Of a DNA stretch of 64,000 nt, positions 11,451 through 21,504 are shown one piece after another. The notes below the pieces were generated by a model. That model had not been told where the DNA came from. It saw only the letters and a list, made by a program, of their open reading frames with translations, and ran no database searches. This DNA is from Phallusia mammillata (Eukaryota; Chordata; Ascidiacea; Phlebobranchia; Ascidiidae). The DNA is taken from the NCBI GenBank assembly GCA_003260075.1, contig QLIY01000001.1, positions 248,001-312,000 on the forward strand, in the 5' to 3' direction. A program made the translations under genes and the position numbers. Numbering within the stretch: the stretch's first letter is position 1; every line of letters starts with the position of its first letter.

Positions 11451-12784
11451 TCTATTACAAACATCATATTTTTCTGCCGGTTCTATTACAAACGTCATAT
11501 TTGTCAGCCGGTTCTATCACAAACATCATATTTTTCTGCCGGTTCCCCCCCCCCCGAGACGGTTCTATAGAACCGGTGCGAACCGGCTGAATCCCACCAT
11601 TGTCCACATGCTAAATATTCATCACATCACATGTTCTGAAACTAAACACAATTAGGGGAGAGTTTGAAAATATTTGCGGCCCTTGGGGTTTTAATCTCCG
11701 AGTTGATGCGACTGGCTGTGCAGGGAGCGCCCTGAGCTATTCCCAGGAACCGATTGATTTCAATTTCATCGCACATATCACGATCCGGGCATTTTCGGGG
11801 CGGGTTGAAATTGCCGCAATCCCCGTGCACAGGCCGCCGAGGCGCCCCCCCCCCATCCAAATATATGCATATCAAAATCCAAAATATTTAATAAATTAAT
11901 TGTAGAAAACATTGTTTTGTTTATTTCTACATTATTTGCAAATGCGTTTTGGGTTTTTTTTCAGGAAATTTTATACCATCCATACTTACAGATATTCACC
12001 AAAAATACATCAACCACAAATGACTGCATAACACAACAACTTGATCGGTCTCAAGGTGAAACGGAGGTCAACGTTATTCCGGGCAATGAGGTAGATTATT
12101 ACTCAGTGACGTATTACTGTGCGAGCCGGCGTCAGACCTGAAAGCTTCCGACTTAGCTCGCTGATGTTAATACCAGTTACTTGAATTTATTCGGCGCCCG
12201 AGGCTGAGCGGTCGACTGCCACCATGCTCATCACATCACATGTTCTGAAACTTATACACAATTAGGGCAGAGTTTGGAAAATATTTGCAACCCTTGGCAG
12301 TAGTGGGATTCATTTCTTTTTTGTCAGCCGGTTCTATCACAAACGTCATACTTTTCAGCCGGTTCTATGACAAACGTCATATTTTTCAGCCAGGTCTATC
12401 ACAAACGTCATATTTTTCAGCCGGTTTTGTTGCAAAAAGTCCATTGACAGTAATTAGTAATGCTAACCGGGTCGCTGGTCTCATAAAATTTCGTGAGACG
12501 GTTCTGTAGAACCGGTGCGAACCGACTGAATCCCACCACTGTCCACATGCTAAATATTCATCACATCACATGTTTTGAAACTTAACACAATTAGGGGAGA
12601 GTTTGGAAAATATTTGCAGCCCTTGGGGTTTTAATCTCCGAGTTGATGCGACTGGCTGTGCAGGGAGCGCCCTGAGCTATTCCCAGGAACCGATTGATTT
12701 CAATTTCATCGCACATATCACGATCCGGGCATTTTCGGGGCGGGTTGAAATTGCCGCAATCCCCGTGCACAGGCCGCCGAGGCG
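10873..12784. repeat. Large (~900 bp) unmerged haplotype overlap
   Basis: 10873-11844 corresponds to 11889-12784. The left copy is broken by a 67-C run (11381-11447) and an 11-C run (11545-11555) and ends at a 10-C run (11845-11854). The right copy is continuous and should be taken as the true sequence. Proline-rich frames across 11270-11590 are produced by the C run and are not real. Confidence 0.85.
12298..12541. mobile_element. hAT-like MITE family with GAACCGGCTGAATCCCACC end
   Basis: Begins CAGTAGTGGGATTCA and ends TGAATCCCACCACTG, perfect or near-perfect inverted ends, with internal repeats of AGCCGGTTCTATCACAAACG. An allelic, gap-broken copy is at 11283-11602 and a decayed relative at about 27672-27819. 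I do not find a matching 8-bp target duplication. A ~75-bp segment ending CAACCCTTGG or CAGCCCTTGG occurs on both sides (12224-12297 and 12544-12624). Confidence 0.65.
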
Positions 12785-13355
12785 CTCGTTACGGAAGAAA
12801 ACACCACGTCTATATTTCGACTGACCGTTCCCGCCGACGTTTTTGGCTGCGGCGTGTAGAGGGCCTGTTGCATACCCCAGGGGCAAACCGCCGTGCGACG
12901 ACGACTGTCAGCAAAGTTTTTCAGTCATTTCAGGCGCGTCGTTCAGTCGGATTCAATGATATAATTTCGCTGCTCTCTCACTCTCAAGTTTCTCTCTCTG
13001 TTGGTGGCGGGTCAAAGCAGGATAGCAGGAAATAAAAAGAAAATGTCCGTCGGGAGTTTGTTTCCTTTTGACGATTTGTGAGTATTTTTGACAGATTTAG
13101 AATTATGATGCACAGAAATGTCTTTGACCTTACATGCTTGGCAATGGGTAAACTTGGGGGGTAATGCATGTGATGTAACAACAAATGCAAGCGGCAGATC
13201 CGTTATATAAAGCAGTCCCCGATATAGATTGTGTATTCCCGGCAATAGTCTGTTCTCATAACATAACAATAATTTAAAAACTTGTAAATTTACGTGGAAC
13301 CGAAAATTCGGTTAGAAAGAGTTAAAACACACCAAGACCGAAAGCGGTTCCAACG
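12600..13355. promoter_or_regulatory. GC-rich upstream region of the secreted-protein gene
   Basis: This segment is much richer in GC and CpG than its surroundings and carries no convincing exon. It lies just upstream of a TATA box and start codon, so a regulatory role is a reasonable inference. It includes TTCCCAGGAA near 12679, a possible STAT-type palindrome, which may be chance. Confidence 0.35.
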
Positions 13356-13363
13356 TATATAAG
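13356..13363 (+). promoter_or_regulatory. TATA box
   Basis: TATATAAG about 105 bp upstream of the ATG at 13461. It predicts a start site near 13385-13390 and a 5' UTR of about 70 bases. This supports the reading frame below as a real gene. Confidence 0.55.
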
Positions 13364-13460
13364 CTTCCATAGTAGACTCATGCCAGTGGGCAGGGCACGG
13401 CAGCAGCAGTTAGAGCCAGGCACCTTACGAACCACGTGGGTTTAACTTTCGCAGAAAACG

Positions 13461-16400
13461 ATGCGAATACCTGTCGCTGCGTCACTGATCGAGAACCCGA
13501 GCAGAGTGATCGTCGCTTCTCTTCTTCTGGCGTATTTAGCAACCTCCTTTGCGTCAGCAGCGTACGTTCTCGGCCACTCCAGTTTTAAGGAGTCCACGAA
13601 CAAAATGGAGTTGTCGCGGACAAAACGCGGAGTTTCATCTCAACACGCGGCTGGTGCTTTGTGCAAGCGAGCCAGAAGGGACATTGCCGCTCTAAAGACA
13701 ATTTTATCGCGAAATGCGAGAACTTTTAGTCGTGAGATTTGGATTTCTGACGGAGTAAACCTGAGCGCATCCGAACATACGCGAATCACGGTAAGTGTTA
13801 TAACAATGAAACTCCGAGTATAAATAGATTCTATTTGAATAAGGAACTGATGTACCAGTTGTTGCCAAACAAGTAAACAATATGTGGCAGTTCATTCAGT
13901 TTGTCAAGAGTTTTGTATACACAGGTTTTGGATGTGATTTAATTTAAACAACGGTTTTTCAATATAGGAAACTTACTGTACTGCATATCGTGTACGTATA
14001 AAACCTATATTGCTGAAAAGAGCTTATGTCAATAAGTCAAAATAAATCAATTGACTTTAGAACACCAAACTGAAGCTTTTCACCCGGGGTAACAGCCGCT
14101 AACACCTTGGTGATTTTTCAATTTTAGCTGGCACAAGCATGTCGGTCATAAACACTCTATTTTGAAAGAATAATATGAACGTGGAAGGTGGGATAAAAAT
14201 ATTAAGGAGCCCTTGTGTTAGATGTTGGTCCACGAAGTGTCGATCTCTGTAGTATTATGGTTAAAACACAGTTAGCTAAGACAAGTAATTTTGTAAAGTA
14301 TTTTGTTTTTGTCAATTTTTGGCTAGCTTTGTTGTTTCGTAAAATGTCCACGAACATATTTTCGAAGTTAGGAAAACCAAACGTTTGTAAAAGATAAAGA
14401 TTTTCTATGTATAAGCTATTGCTCCAGGCATAGTATCAAGTGTTTGAATCAAGTCCAGTATAAGCTATTGCTGCCAGGCATAATATCCAGTTTGTACAGC
14501 TCTTCTGGCAAATGTGTGCTGCCAGACATAATATCAAGTTTGTAGAGCTCTTCTGGCAAATGTAATTTATTCCGACGTTTCGACGTCCTACACAGGTCGC
14601 CTTCATCAGGGTAAATAACACTGAATGCGACTAGTACAGTGCACGATAGACAAAAGAAAAAAGAATGAAACGCAAAAGGGTAAATAACACTGAATGCGAC
14701 TAGTACATTGCACGATAAACAAAGGGTAAATAACACTGAATGCGACTAGTACAGTGCACGATAAACAAAGGAATAAAGATTTTCTTTCGGTAAAACCTAG
14801 ATTCGGTTTCATGCCTTCAATGGGCCCGGTGCTGTGCTCAATTATGCGAAAAATTGTAGATAATAGCAATGCTGTATAGTTTCCGATTTAAACAACTGAC
14901 TTTAATAGTCGGTGTGACAGTAGCGATCTTTGGAAGCTGAGAGTGTTAAAGGCGCGACGATGCCGCAAGCGCTGATGTCCATCTGTTATCTCACTTACAA
15001 TCACGATTACAAGGCTTGCATAACAGTATCATCCCCCGATACAGTGGCACGCCCGAAATCGCTTCATAAACAAAAAACCTTGGTTCAGAATTTAAAAAAT
15101 GTCCCGGACAAAAACAAGCTTGCGATGATTTAAATTTGCCATAGGTTGTGTTAAACCCGAGTTACAAAGATCTGGGAATGTTGGATCTTGCGTTGACGAT
15201 TTTAACTTATCGCAGATTGCAGTTGCATATGCACTCATTTCCATTGCCGAGTGCAAAATAGTCGGCGGTCTTTCCCGACGGTCAAGGCAAAAACATGACT
15301 AGGACTCTACAACTTAAATGAGTAGAGGATGTCTTCTCTAAAACCTAAAACGCCAATATTTTTGTCCCTAATATGTTGTACAGTGAAATGCCCCTTTGCT
15401 TGCCATTTGGGGAATATTTTTGGATTGAATTAGGTCCCTTGCAAATAACAGATTTTACGTGTCAACAAGAAAGCATTTCCTGTTTTCTGTAGTGAAAAAC
15501 GTGAGTTTAAAAAGTTGGAAAATGTTCGTTGATTTGTGACATGAGAAGCTATTTACATTTCACCATGATGACAATTTGTTTGTTTTGTAATTTGTAAGAA
15601 AATTGTAGAAAGTTTAACAATATGGGGAAATAATAGATGTGTGATTTTGACTGTGATGTAACATGTAAATTGTGACACCATCATAAGGTCACATAAATAA
15701 CCATTATGACGTCACAATTCACAGCTTCCTTTATGAAACTGTGACGTAACAAATGTTTTTGTCTCAGGCAGGAAACCCGGAATTATCGATTGAAGCCATG
15801 ATCGAATTTCTGCGGGATTTTGAGAAGTTTTTGCAGGCGTACGCTCGCACACATCGTCAATCTGTTTCATCGCGGGTTCTACGACCTTTGGTGTTAAAAG
15901 TTCGTAAACTGCATGGGGAGCTAGCTGACCTACTTATAATGCAGGTTTGTTGAGTGGAAAAGATTTGTCCTTCAGTTATGATGAAGAAAATTTTAAGTAA
16001 AAAACTCTACAACCATGAAATAAAGCCTAAGCTCATGTAGTAGATAGATTCGTGCACGAAAACATCTGGAATCTTAAAACGTCTGAGCGTACTATACAGC
16101 AACCCCAGTGCTGGATTAACCATTAGGCAAAGTAGGCACGTGCCTACTAGTCAAAAATTCAGGCCACTTTAAAATCAGATATTTAGTAATGTTTTCAAAA
16201 TAATTATTTTGCATATGACCAAGTTTTTGCACGGTACCCTGTGTTATAGTTGCAACAACAAATGATTTGGCAACACTGATAATTGTAATTTTTTAGTTGG
16301 CAACCCTGATTTTCGGGCCAGTTATAAAATGTGCCTACAGGCCAGCAGACCCTTAATCCGGCACTGAGCAACCCTGGGTCAATATTATGGAAAGTGAAGT

Positions 16401-17039
16401 TACACATATATGACTTGTTGCTGTCTTTATTGAGGGGGCGATAAAATAGGGGCCCATACTCTCTGTCAATAGCACTGCTTTATTGCATGGTTATATTTTT
16501 TGTGGGCCCGTTTTTCGAATTACAACGAAGTCTGAATATAAAATCCAATATTGTTGATACCTGCGGCAAAACCGCTTTGTCCTACCACGACAATCTTGGC
16601 CTTAGTTTATATTTGGAGCAGGGTTTGGGCAAAACTATTTAAATTTCGCAATTCACGATTTTGGTCACAAAATTACCGAATTGTTTTCTTTCTTTTTCAG
16701 AGACCGAATTATTCAAGAAATTCCCATCATGTTGAGGTAACTATACGTAAATATTAAGGCACGTAGACATAGCATTGTGTAAAAGCGGCGACGCTCCGAA
16801 ACTTTCGGTGTTTTTTCTTTAAATTTTCCAACTCAAAATAAAATTTAGCTTAAAATTTTGGGCTCAATTAAATATCTCACCAACACGTTTGCAAAGTTTT
16901 TTTGCCCCAGGCCGAAAGTTGGCATAATTTTTGGGCGTCAAATGATTCCCATGCAGTTTTACTTAGACCGCAAGCGGCGGAAATTGCAAGCGAACGTGAC
17001 AAATCCTGTACCCTAAGGGGCGTGAGTTTATCGAAGTAA
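13461..17039 (+). CDS. Candidate secreted four-helix (class-I cytokine-like) protein; last exon unresolved
   Basis: Two clear exons, 13461-13790 (110 codons) and 15768-15944 (59 codons), have good GT/AG sites, both phase 0. Exon 1 encodes a signal peptide (core VIVASLLLAYLATSFASA, residues ~17-34), a furin-type RTKR site near residue 54, and a basic amphipathic helix (RARRDIAALKTILSRNARTF). Exon 2 encodes two further amphipathic helices (IEAMIEFLRDFEKFLQAYA and RPLVLKVRKLHGELADLLIM). Secretion signal, helix A alone, helices B and C together and phase-0 introns is the layout of IL-6/G-CSF-type cytokine genes; resemblance to CNTF/LIF-family helices is my inference. A 36-nt exon at 16701-16736 may follow. 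Helix D is uncertain: candidates are 16911-17039 (phase 0, ends in a stop) or 17279-17361 (contains FEQKLW, then a stop). It could instead be a secreted peptide precursor. The end given assumes the first candidate. Confidence 0.45.
14441..14770 (-). repeat. Tandem-repeat element flanking a hammerhead-like motif
   Basis: Three copies of a ~45-bp unit around GAGCTCTTCTGGCAAATGT lie on the left. Three copies of a ~43-70-bp unit, GGGTAAATAACACTGAATGC and following, lie on the right (14608, 14679, 14722). The ribozyme-like motif 14577-14609 lies between. The same core sequence is at 25797-25990, so this is a dispersed element. Confidence 0.6.
14577..14609 (-). ncRNA. Hammerhead-ribozyme-like core
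   Basis: On the minus strand CTGATGA is followed by a hairpin (CGAC pairing with GTCG) and then GAAAC, the two invariant blocks of a hammerhead core separated by stem II. Stems I and III are not clear, so self-cleavage is unproven. Confidence 0.4.
16106..16366. mobile_element. hAT-like MITE (CAGTGCCGGATTAA family)
   Basis: Begins CAGTGCTGGATTAACC and ends CTTAATCCGGCACTG. Flanked by a perfect 8-bp duplication AGCAACCC (16098-16105 and 16367-16374). Same family as 29120-29307. It sits in an intron of the candidate secreted-protein gene. Confidence 0.85.
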
Positions 17040-17361
17040 AAGGGCATTGAACTGCGCAATGCCGCCGTGCGCAAAATAGCTGCTGTAAGCCAATTGCGTC
17101 ATGCAACCACCAATGCACATTTTTTCACTTTAACTTTGGATGCAGCTCACAGTGCATAAGTTGCGGATTTTATGTGTTTGAGACCAATATATTACATAAT
17201 CTTTGTTTTTGACAAATGTATCAGTTACTATAGCCGACTGTGCAATCATGCCACATAGTTTTGGCTAACATTTTGCAGCAAGTATAAACTCAGATGAGTC
17301 CCAATTCAATTTCTACAACTCGCGTAGTAATAAATGTTTTGAACAGAAGCTCTGGTGTTAA

Positions 17362-20300
17362 GTTTGTAACATACGCATTATGCCTGCGACTTCATCGAAA
17401 ACGTCCCTACAATCGCTGGTCATCATTATTGCTAAATGCAATTTATAGTTATCTTAGCACACCGTTATGTACAAGCTCCTTGGCATACAGTTTTAATTAT
17501 AATTAAGTCTCAAATCGGTTCCAGAGCACTGGTGCCCATAAATAAAACGTAGCAATACAAAAGCGAGCAAACAAATACCAAATAGATAGTAACTGGATAA
17601 ATGATTAAAAAGAAACTGAAAAATATTTAAGTGTGTTTACTATATAGACGTAGTTCGTCAAACGGGCCAATCAGATTATATTTTGTTTAGACATCAAAGG
17701 GAAATTTTAAGTTCCACGCAGTGTGTACATTGGCATAACCCGTCCTTTAGCAGGGCGGAAATGTAGCGATTAGTCGTGTAAAGTGGTCGTTTCAAAAAAC
17801 GCCTGGACATAAATATCGGAATTATGCGACCTTCAAAATTTTGTTGACAACTTTCGTGTTTTAATCCGGGTCTGCAGAACCTGCGGAAAAAACCCACGTG
17901 CGTAAAAAAATTGCGATGCATTACAATTTGTGTGGAATGCTTGGCAACCAATGCAAAACTGTGATAAAACCAACTTAACTTATATGACTTCTGATGACAT
18001 GATCTTTTACCGAAACATTTAAAAAGCAAAACAAGTATAGTTTTGTAAGTTTATTTAGGCCAGTTATTTCTCATGTTTAATGCTTTTTAAACAAATAAAT
18101 GACATAAAGGGTTAATGATCCGCCTTTATTCCCATTCTTTTTAAATTATTTTAATTGCCAAATTTGTCCAACCAGACACCAAAGTTTACGCAGTAGTAAA
18201 ACGAATACCTAAAAACTTTTTAACAAAGATTATTGTTTACCTAAAGCCGTTGAAAAGCACAGAAACATGTGCAGCAAAATCGTGGTGATTGCTGGGCAAC
18301 GATTAAAATGTTCGTGATGCAAAACACGCGCAAAAACTGGTGACTTCCAAAATTTTCTTCCCACGGCGCTTGGTGTTCTGTTGTCACGTACCAAAGGCAG
18401 CGAAAGCAACTATTATTGCTACAATGCACAAGGTGTGTGACCTTTCGCCAAGTTTTCAACTCACGCCAAGCCATGAAATAGTTACGATAAAATGAAAATA
18501 TCTTCCAATAGTACAATGTGATGGTGTTAGAAATGATAACGCATATCCAACTGTAGTAAACGGGCAGAATTTTTTTTATTTTCAAAGAGAATAGATTTGT
18601 TTTTTGTTAAAAAGAAATTTGTTTTTTGTTTTTAAGTAAAAGAACAAAACCGGTCATATTAGTAATATTATAATTTTCTTAATAGGCTATTAGACTTTTC
18701 GTCGAACTTAAACATTAAGACAAACGTATTATACATAAACAGACTATTATAATTGCGCAATTGTTAGTATTACGCAATATCAAAACTATATATGAGAAGG
18801 GCTCAAGACAGACCCACAAACAGAACTATAGACGCTATAACCGAAGAACTGTAGTAATTACATGTTTGTGGTCACATTAAAACCTATGGAAACCGACACA
18901 CGGGATAGTTTATCGAAAATTGATGCCTTCCTCGGGTTTGGTAACAAATATAGAAACCTGTTGTTGAAAAACATCAGCGTTACCATGACAACCGGCCGCA
19001 GTGTAACATCATTCCAGCTGTTGGGCACGTAATCTTTTTGCTAAATATAAATTCTGCGCTTTGTGTCTGTGACGTGAACAATAGAACCGCAAATTGGTGA
19101 GAAAAGCGTTTTTGGTAAATGTTGTGTCAAGTTTCAAAACTTCTTTACTGTTTAAATGAGAAAATCTAGTTTGCGGGAAAAAAACAAAAAAAGGGTTGTC
19201 GTTATTTTTTTATGAATGAATCATTTCTGAAATCAGTGAATCATTTATTTAAATGTTGCATAAACGATTTTGAATGAGATAATAAAATACTTAGTTGTAG
19301 AAAATCATATTATTTGTAGACCAACAATTTCAAACCACACGTTTGGAAACGTTTGTTTCCAGGTTAAACTCACTTAGCTATCTTTATAAGAACAAATATA
19401 TTTCACTTATAAGGAACATCTTCTGTGCCTTATTCGAATAGAATTTCAAACCAGGTATTTTTTCGCAGAATTTACAACGGAGTCGTCCCGCGGCCAGCAT
19501 AGCCGATCACGTGACTTCATTATTGTCGAACGTCGATCGTTCAGTCATCAAAGTATGCTCTGACGTCACAATGACACGACGAGAACATTACGCTCTGAAA
19601 GTTAGATGACGTCAATACGATTTGACAGATAGAAAATATCAAGAATTCTATTTATTGTCCTTCTGGTCACTGTGTCATTGTACTACGTGCGTTCTTCTAG
19701 TGACTTCTTCAAAGTATCTAAATTTTGTGATCCATTTTCGAAAGATGATTGCAGGGGAAAAATTTTTTCACCAAAATTTCGGCCATTTTTCGCGTTTCTT
19801 GCCAAGTTTGAAAAACGTCCGGTTTAAACGCCCCAGGCCTATTTATGCGACACATAAACCGAGAGATTGAGGGGTTAAAGGTTAAAGTAATCTTTGTTTG
19901 GTTAACTTGATGTAAAGTAATCTCCTGGATGTATGGTGCAATGGTTTACTTCTACAATTTCTAAATGTCCTATTATGCTATCTTTACTGAGCGACTGCAA
20001 TATACGTCGTTTACTCCTTGGTTTGCCTCATTGTTGGTTGAAGACATTTTGTATGCAAGAATATAATTCTGAAATAAATAACGCAAAAAAGGCCAGAGTA
20101 TTTGCATTCCACCAACATATAACTAAAAAATCGTATAATCAGTTTCAAGCAACGTATGATTCGGGATTAGTGTGCAAACTTTGCAACCGCAGAACATTGC
20201 ATACCTTCAATTTTCATGGTCAGATTGGATACAGGCAAAATCTTGCTTAATCCCTGATACAAACGACAAACAAATGTTATAAACCAGTGATCGATCTTAG

Positions 20301-20593
20301 AGGCAGAATTATTTGATGGCAGCAACAAACAAAGTTTACCGCGTCCTGAGTCGTTTGTCTTTCTGTGCGTGCAAGCTCAGATTTTTCAGAAATGCGAATA
20401 AAACTATTTTTAGCTTTTCTTTGAACTTTATACTATGATGTTGTCTAAAGTTGAAACAGGCTTGCAAAAATCTTTATTGTGAACTTTATTGAATCACAAA
20501 AAAGGTTCGTTTTCAAAACTTCCTTTTGTACCTAAAGTTTCACCTTTAAAACATCTTGTTATCGGAAGTTTAAAGTACTTGATTCACATTAAC
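17362..20593. other. Region between two secreted-protein candidates; possible unplaced terminal exons
   Basis: No confident gene. Minus-strand open segments at 17694-18029 (61 residues after a good acceptor TTTTTTCCGCAG, Cys-rich end), 18241-18585 and 19741-19890 could hold later exons of the minus-strand gene starting at 20845. A plus-strand segment after GTTTGTTTCCAG at 19362 is open for 26 codons in one phase, ending in TAG, and could be a terminal exon of the plus-strand gene. None can be chosen from sequence alone. Confidence 0.3.
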
Positions 20594-20845
20594 CTTTAAA
20601 GAACATCCCGCGAACTTCGGAACAGGTACTCCAGTTTCAAAACGATTACATGTCACGTGAGCAACGTCAACGAAATGTGCTGTCTGACGTAAAAGTGATT
20701 CACGTTGCACGCACTTTCCGTAATTGGTAGCCTCGGCTATAGTGGTTTGCAAGCTGATGGAAGATAACAGAAGTACGAGGTAAGCAAGACTAGTTTCAAC
20801 GAATATACGAGCGGCCGTTGCGCTGGTTTCTAGTCGGGTGAACAT
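20594..20845 (-). CDS. First exon of a small secreted protein, family uncertain
   Basis: The ATG at 20845 opens an 84-codon frame with a strong signal peptide (core ETSLAYLVLLLSSISL, predicted cleavage near IAEA) followed by about 45 mature residues with three cysteines (GKC, VTC, AGC). A donor AAAG/GTTAATG at 20594 is phase 0; without splicing the frame stops at 20570. The mature part is helix-like then has a GVPVPKFAGC loop, reminiscent of helix A plus the start of the A-B loop in the LIF/oncostatin branch of cytokines. That similarity is weak and inferred from memory of the family. Exon 1 of the neighbouring plus-strand gene also pairs a signal peptide with one helix and ends phase 0, so the two may be distant paralogues facing each other. 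Downstream exons are not resolved. Confidence 0.33.
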
Positions 20846-20925
20846 GTAAGGTTTGGGTTAAACGACCTTAACCGAGGTTAACTCACGTTGACAGTGTGAT
20901 GTACATCAACATGTGTTACTTATGG

Positions 20926-21196
20926 CAGTGGTTCTCAACTGCTGACCTATGATGACTTTTTAGGTGACCAACAGGACGTACTTAAAATAGTTGCATATAG
21001 TTTATTGAATATTCGATATGAAAGATTAGGTTATTTATTGTTAGCTGTCAGTTTGATGTCACTCCTCGGAATTTTGTATCGAAGGAATATGTTTTAAGCC
21101 AGTGCTTTCGCTACCCTTACTTAATAATGGACTGGTCCATGACACTCATGTAATTGAATTGATGGTACATGGCCTGAAACGAGTGGAGAACCACTG
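20926..21196. mobile_element. hAT-like MITE
   Basis: Begins CAGTGGTTCTCAACTG and ends GTGGAGAACCACTG. Flanked by ACTTATGG (20918-20925) and ACGTATGG (21197-21204), a target duplication with one mismatch, so the insertion is older than the perfect ones in this window. Confidence 0.75.
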
Positions 21197-21504
21197 ACGT
21201 ATGGTTTGACAAGCAAAATTGCCTGTAAAGGTCAAAATGACGTCCCTACCAACCATATACACGAGATGTAGACCTCCATTACTGGCTGCATAAAATTTCT
21301 GCGTGCAAAGGTTTAACGGAATGTTGTTTTGTGGATTGCAAGTTCGCTGTTACAGGGTTACCTATCAGGCGTAGAGGCGCTATAAGCAATCGTGTATTTG
21401 TATCACAAACATCCGATGAAAATATAATTTCTACACGCACAAAAATGCATAAAAACACGGTGAAAAAACTGGAGTGTACAAGTGATGACGTCACAATTGC
21501 GTCA

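Larger units (their letters stand above)
13791..15767 (+). other. First intron of the secreted-protein gene
   Basis: About 2 kb, with GTAAGT donor and GTCTCAG acceptor. It contains tandem repeats and a hammerhead-like motif (14441-14770) and otherwise no recognisable feature. Confidence 0.5.

Noticed and set aside
11270..11590. Proline-rich frames with 20 or more consecutive prolines
   Set aside because: They are translated from the 67-C run, which behaves as a filled gap; the intact allele at 12285-12509 has no such frame.
17694..18029. 111-codon minus-strand frame as a separate gene
   Set aside because: No start context or family; at most its second half, after a good acceptor, could be a terminal exon of the gene starting at 20845.
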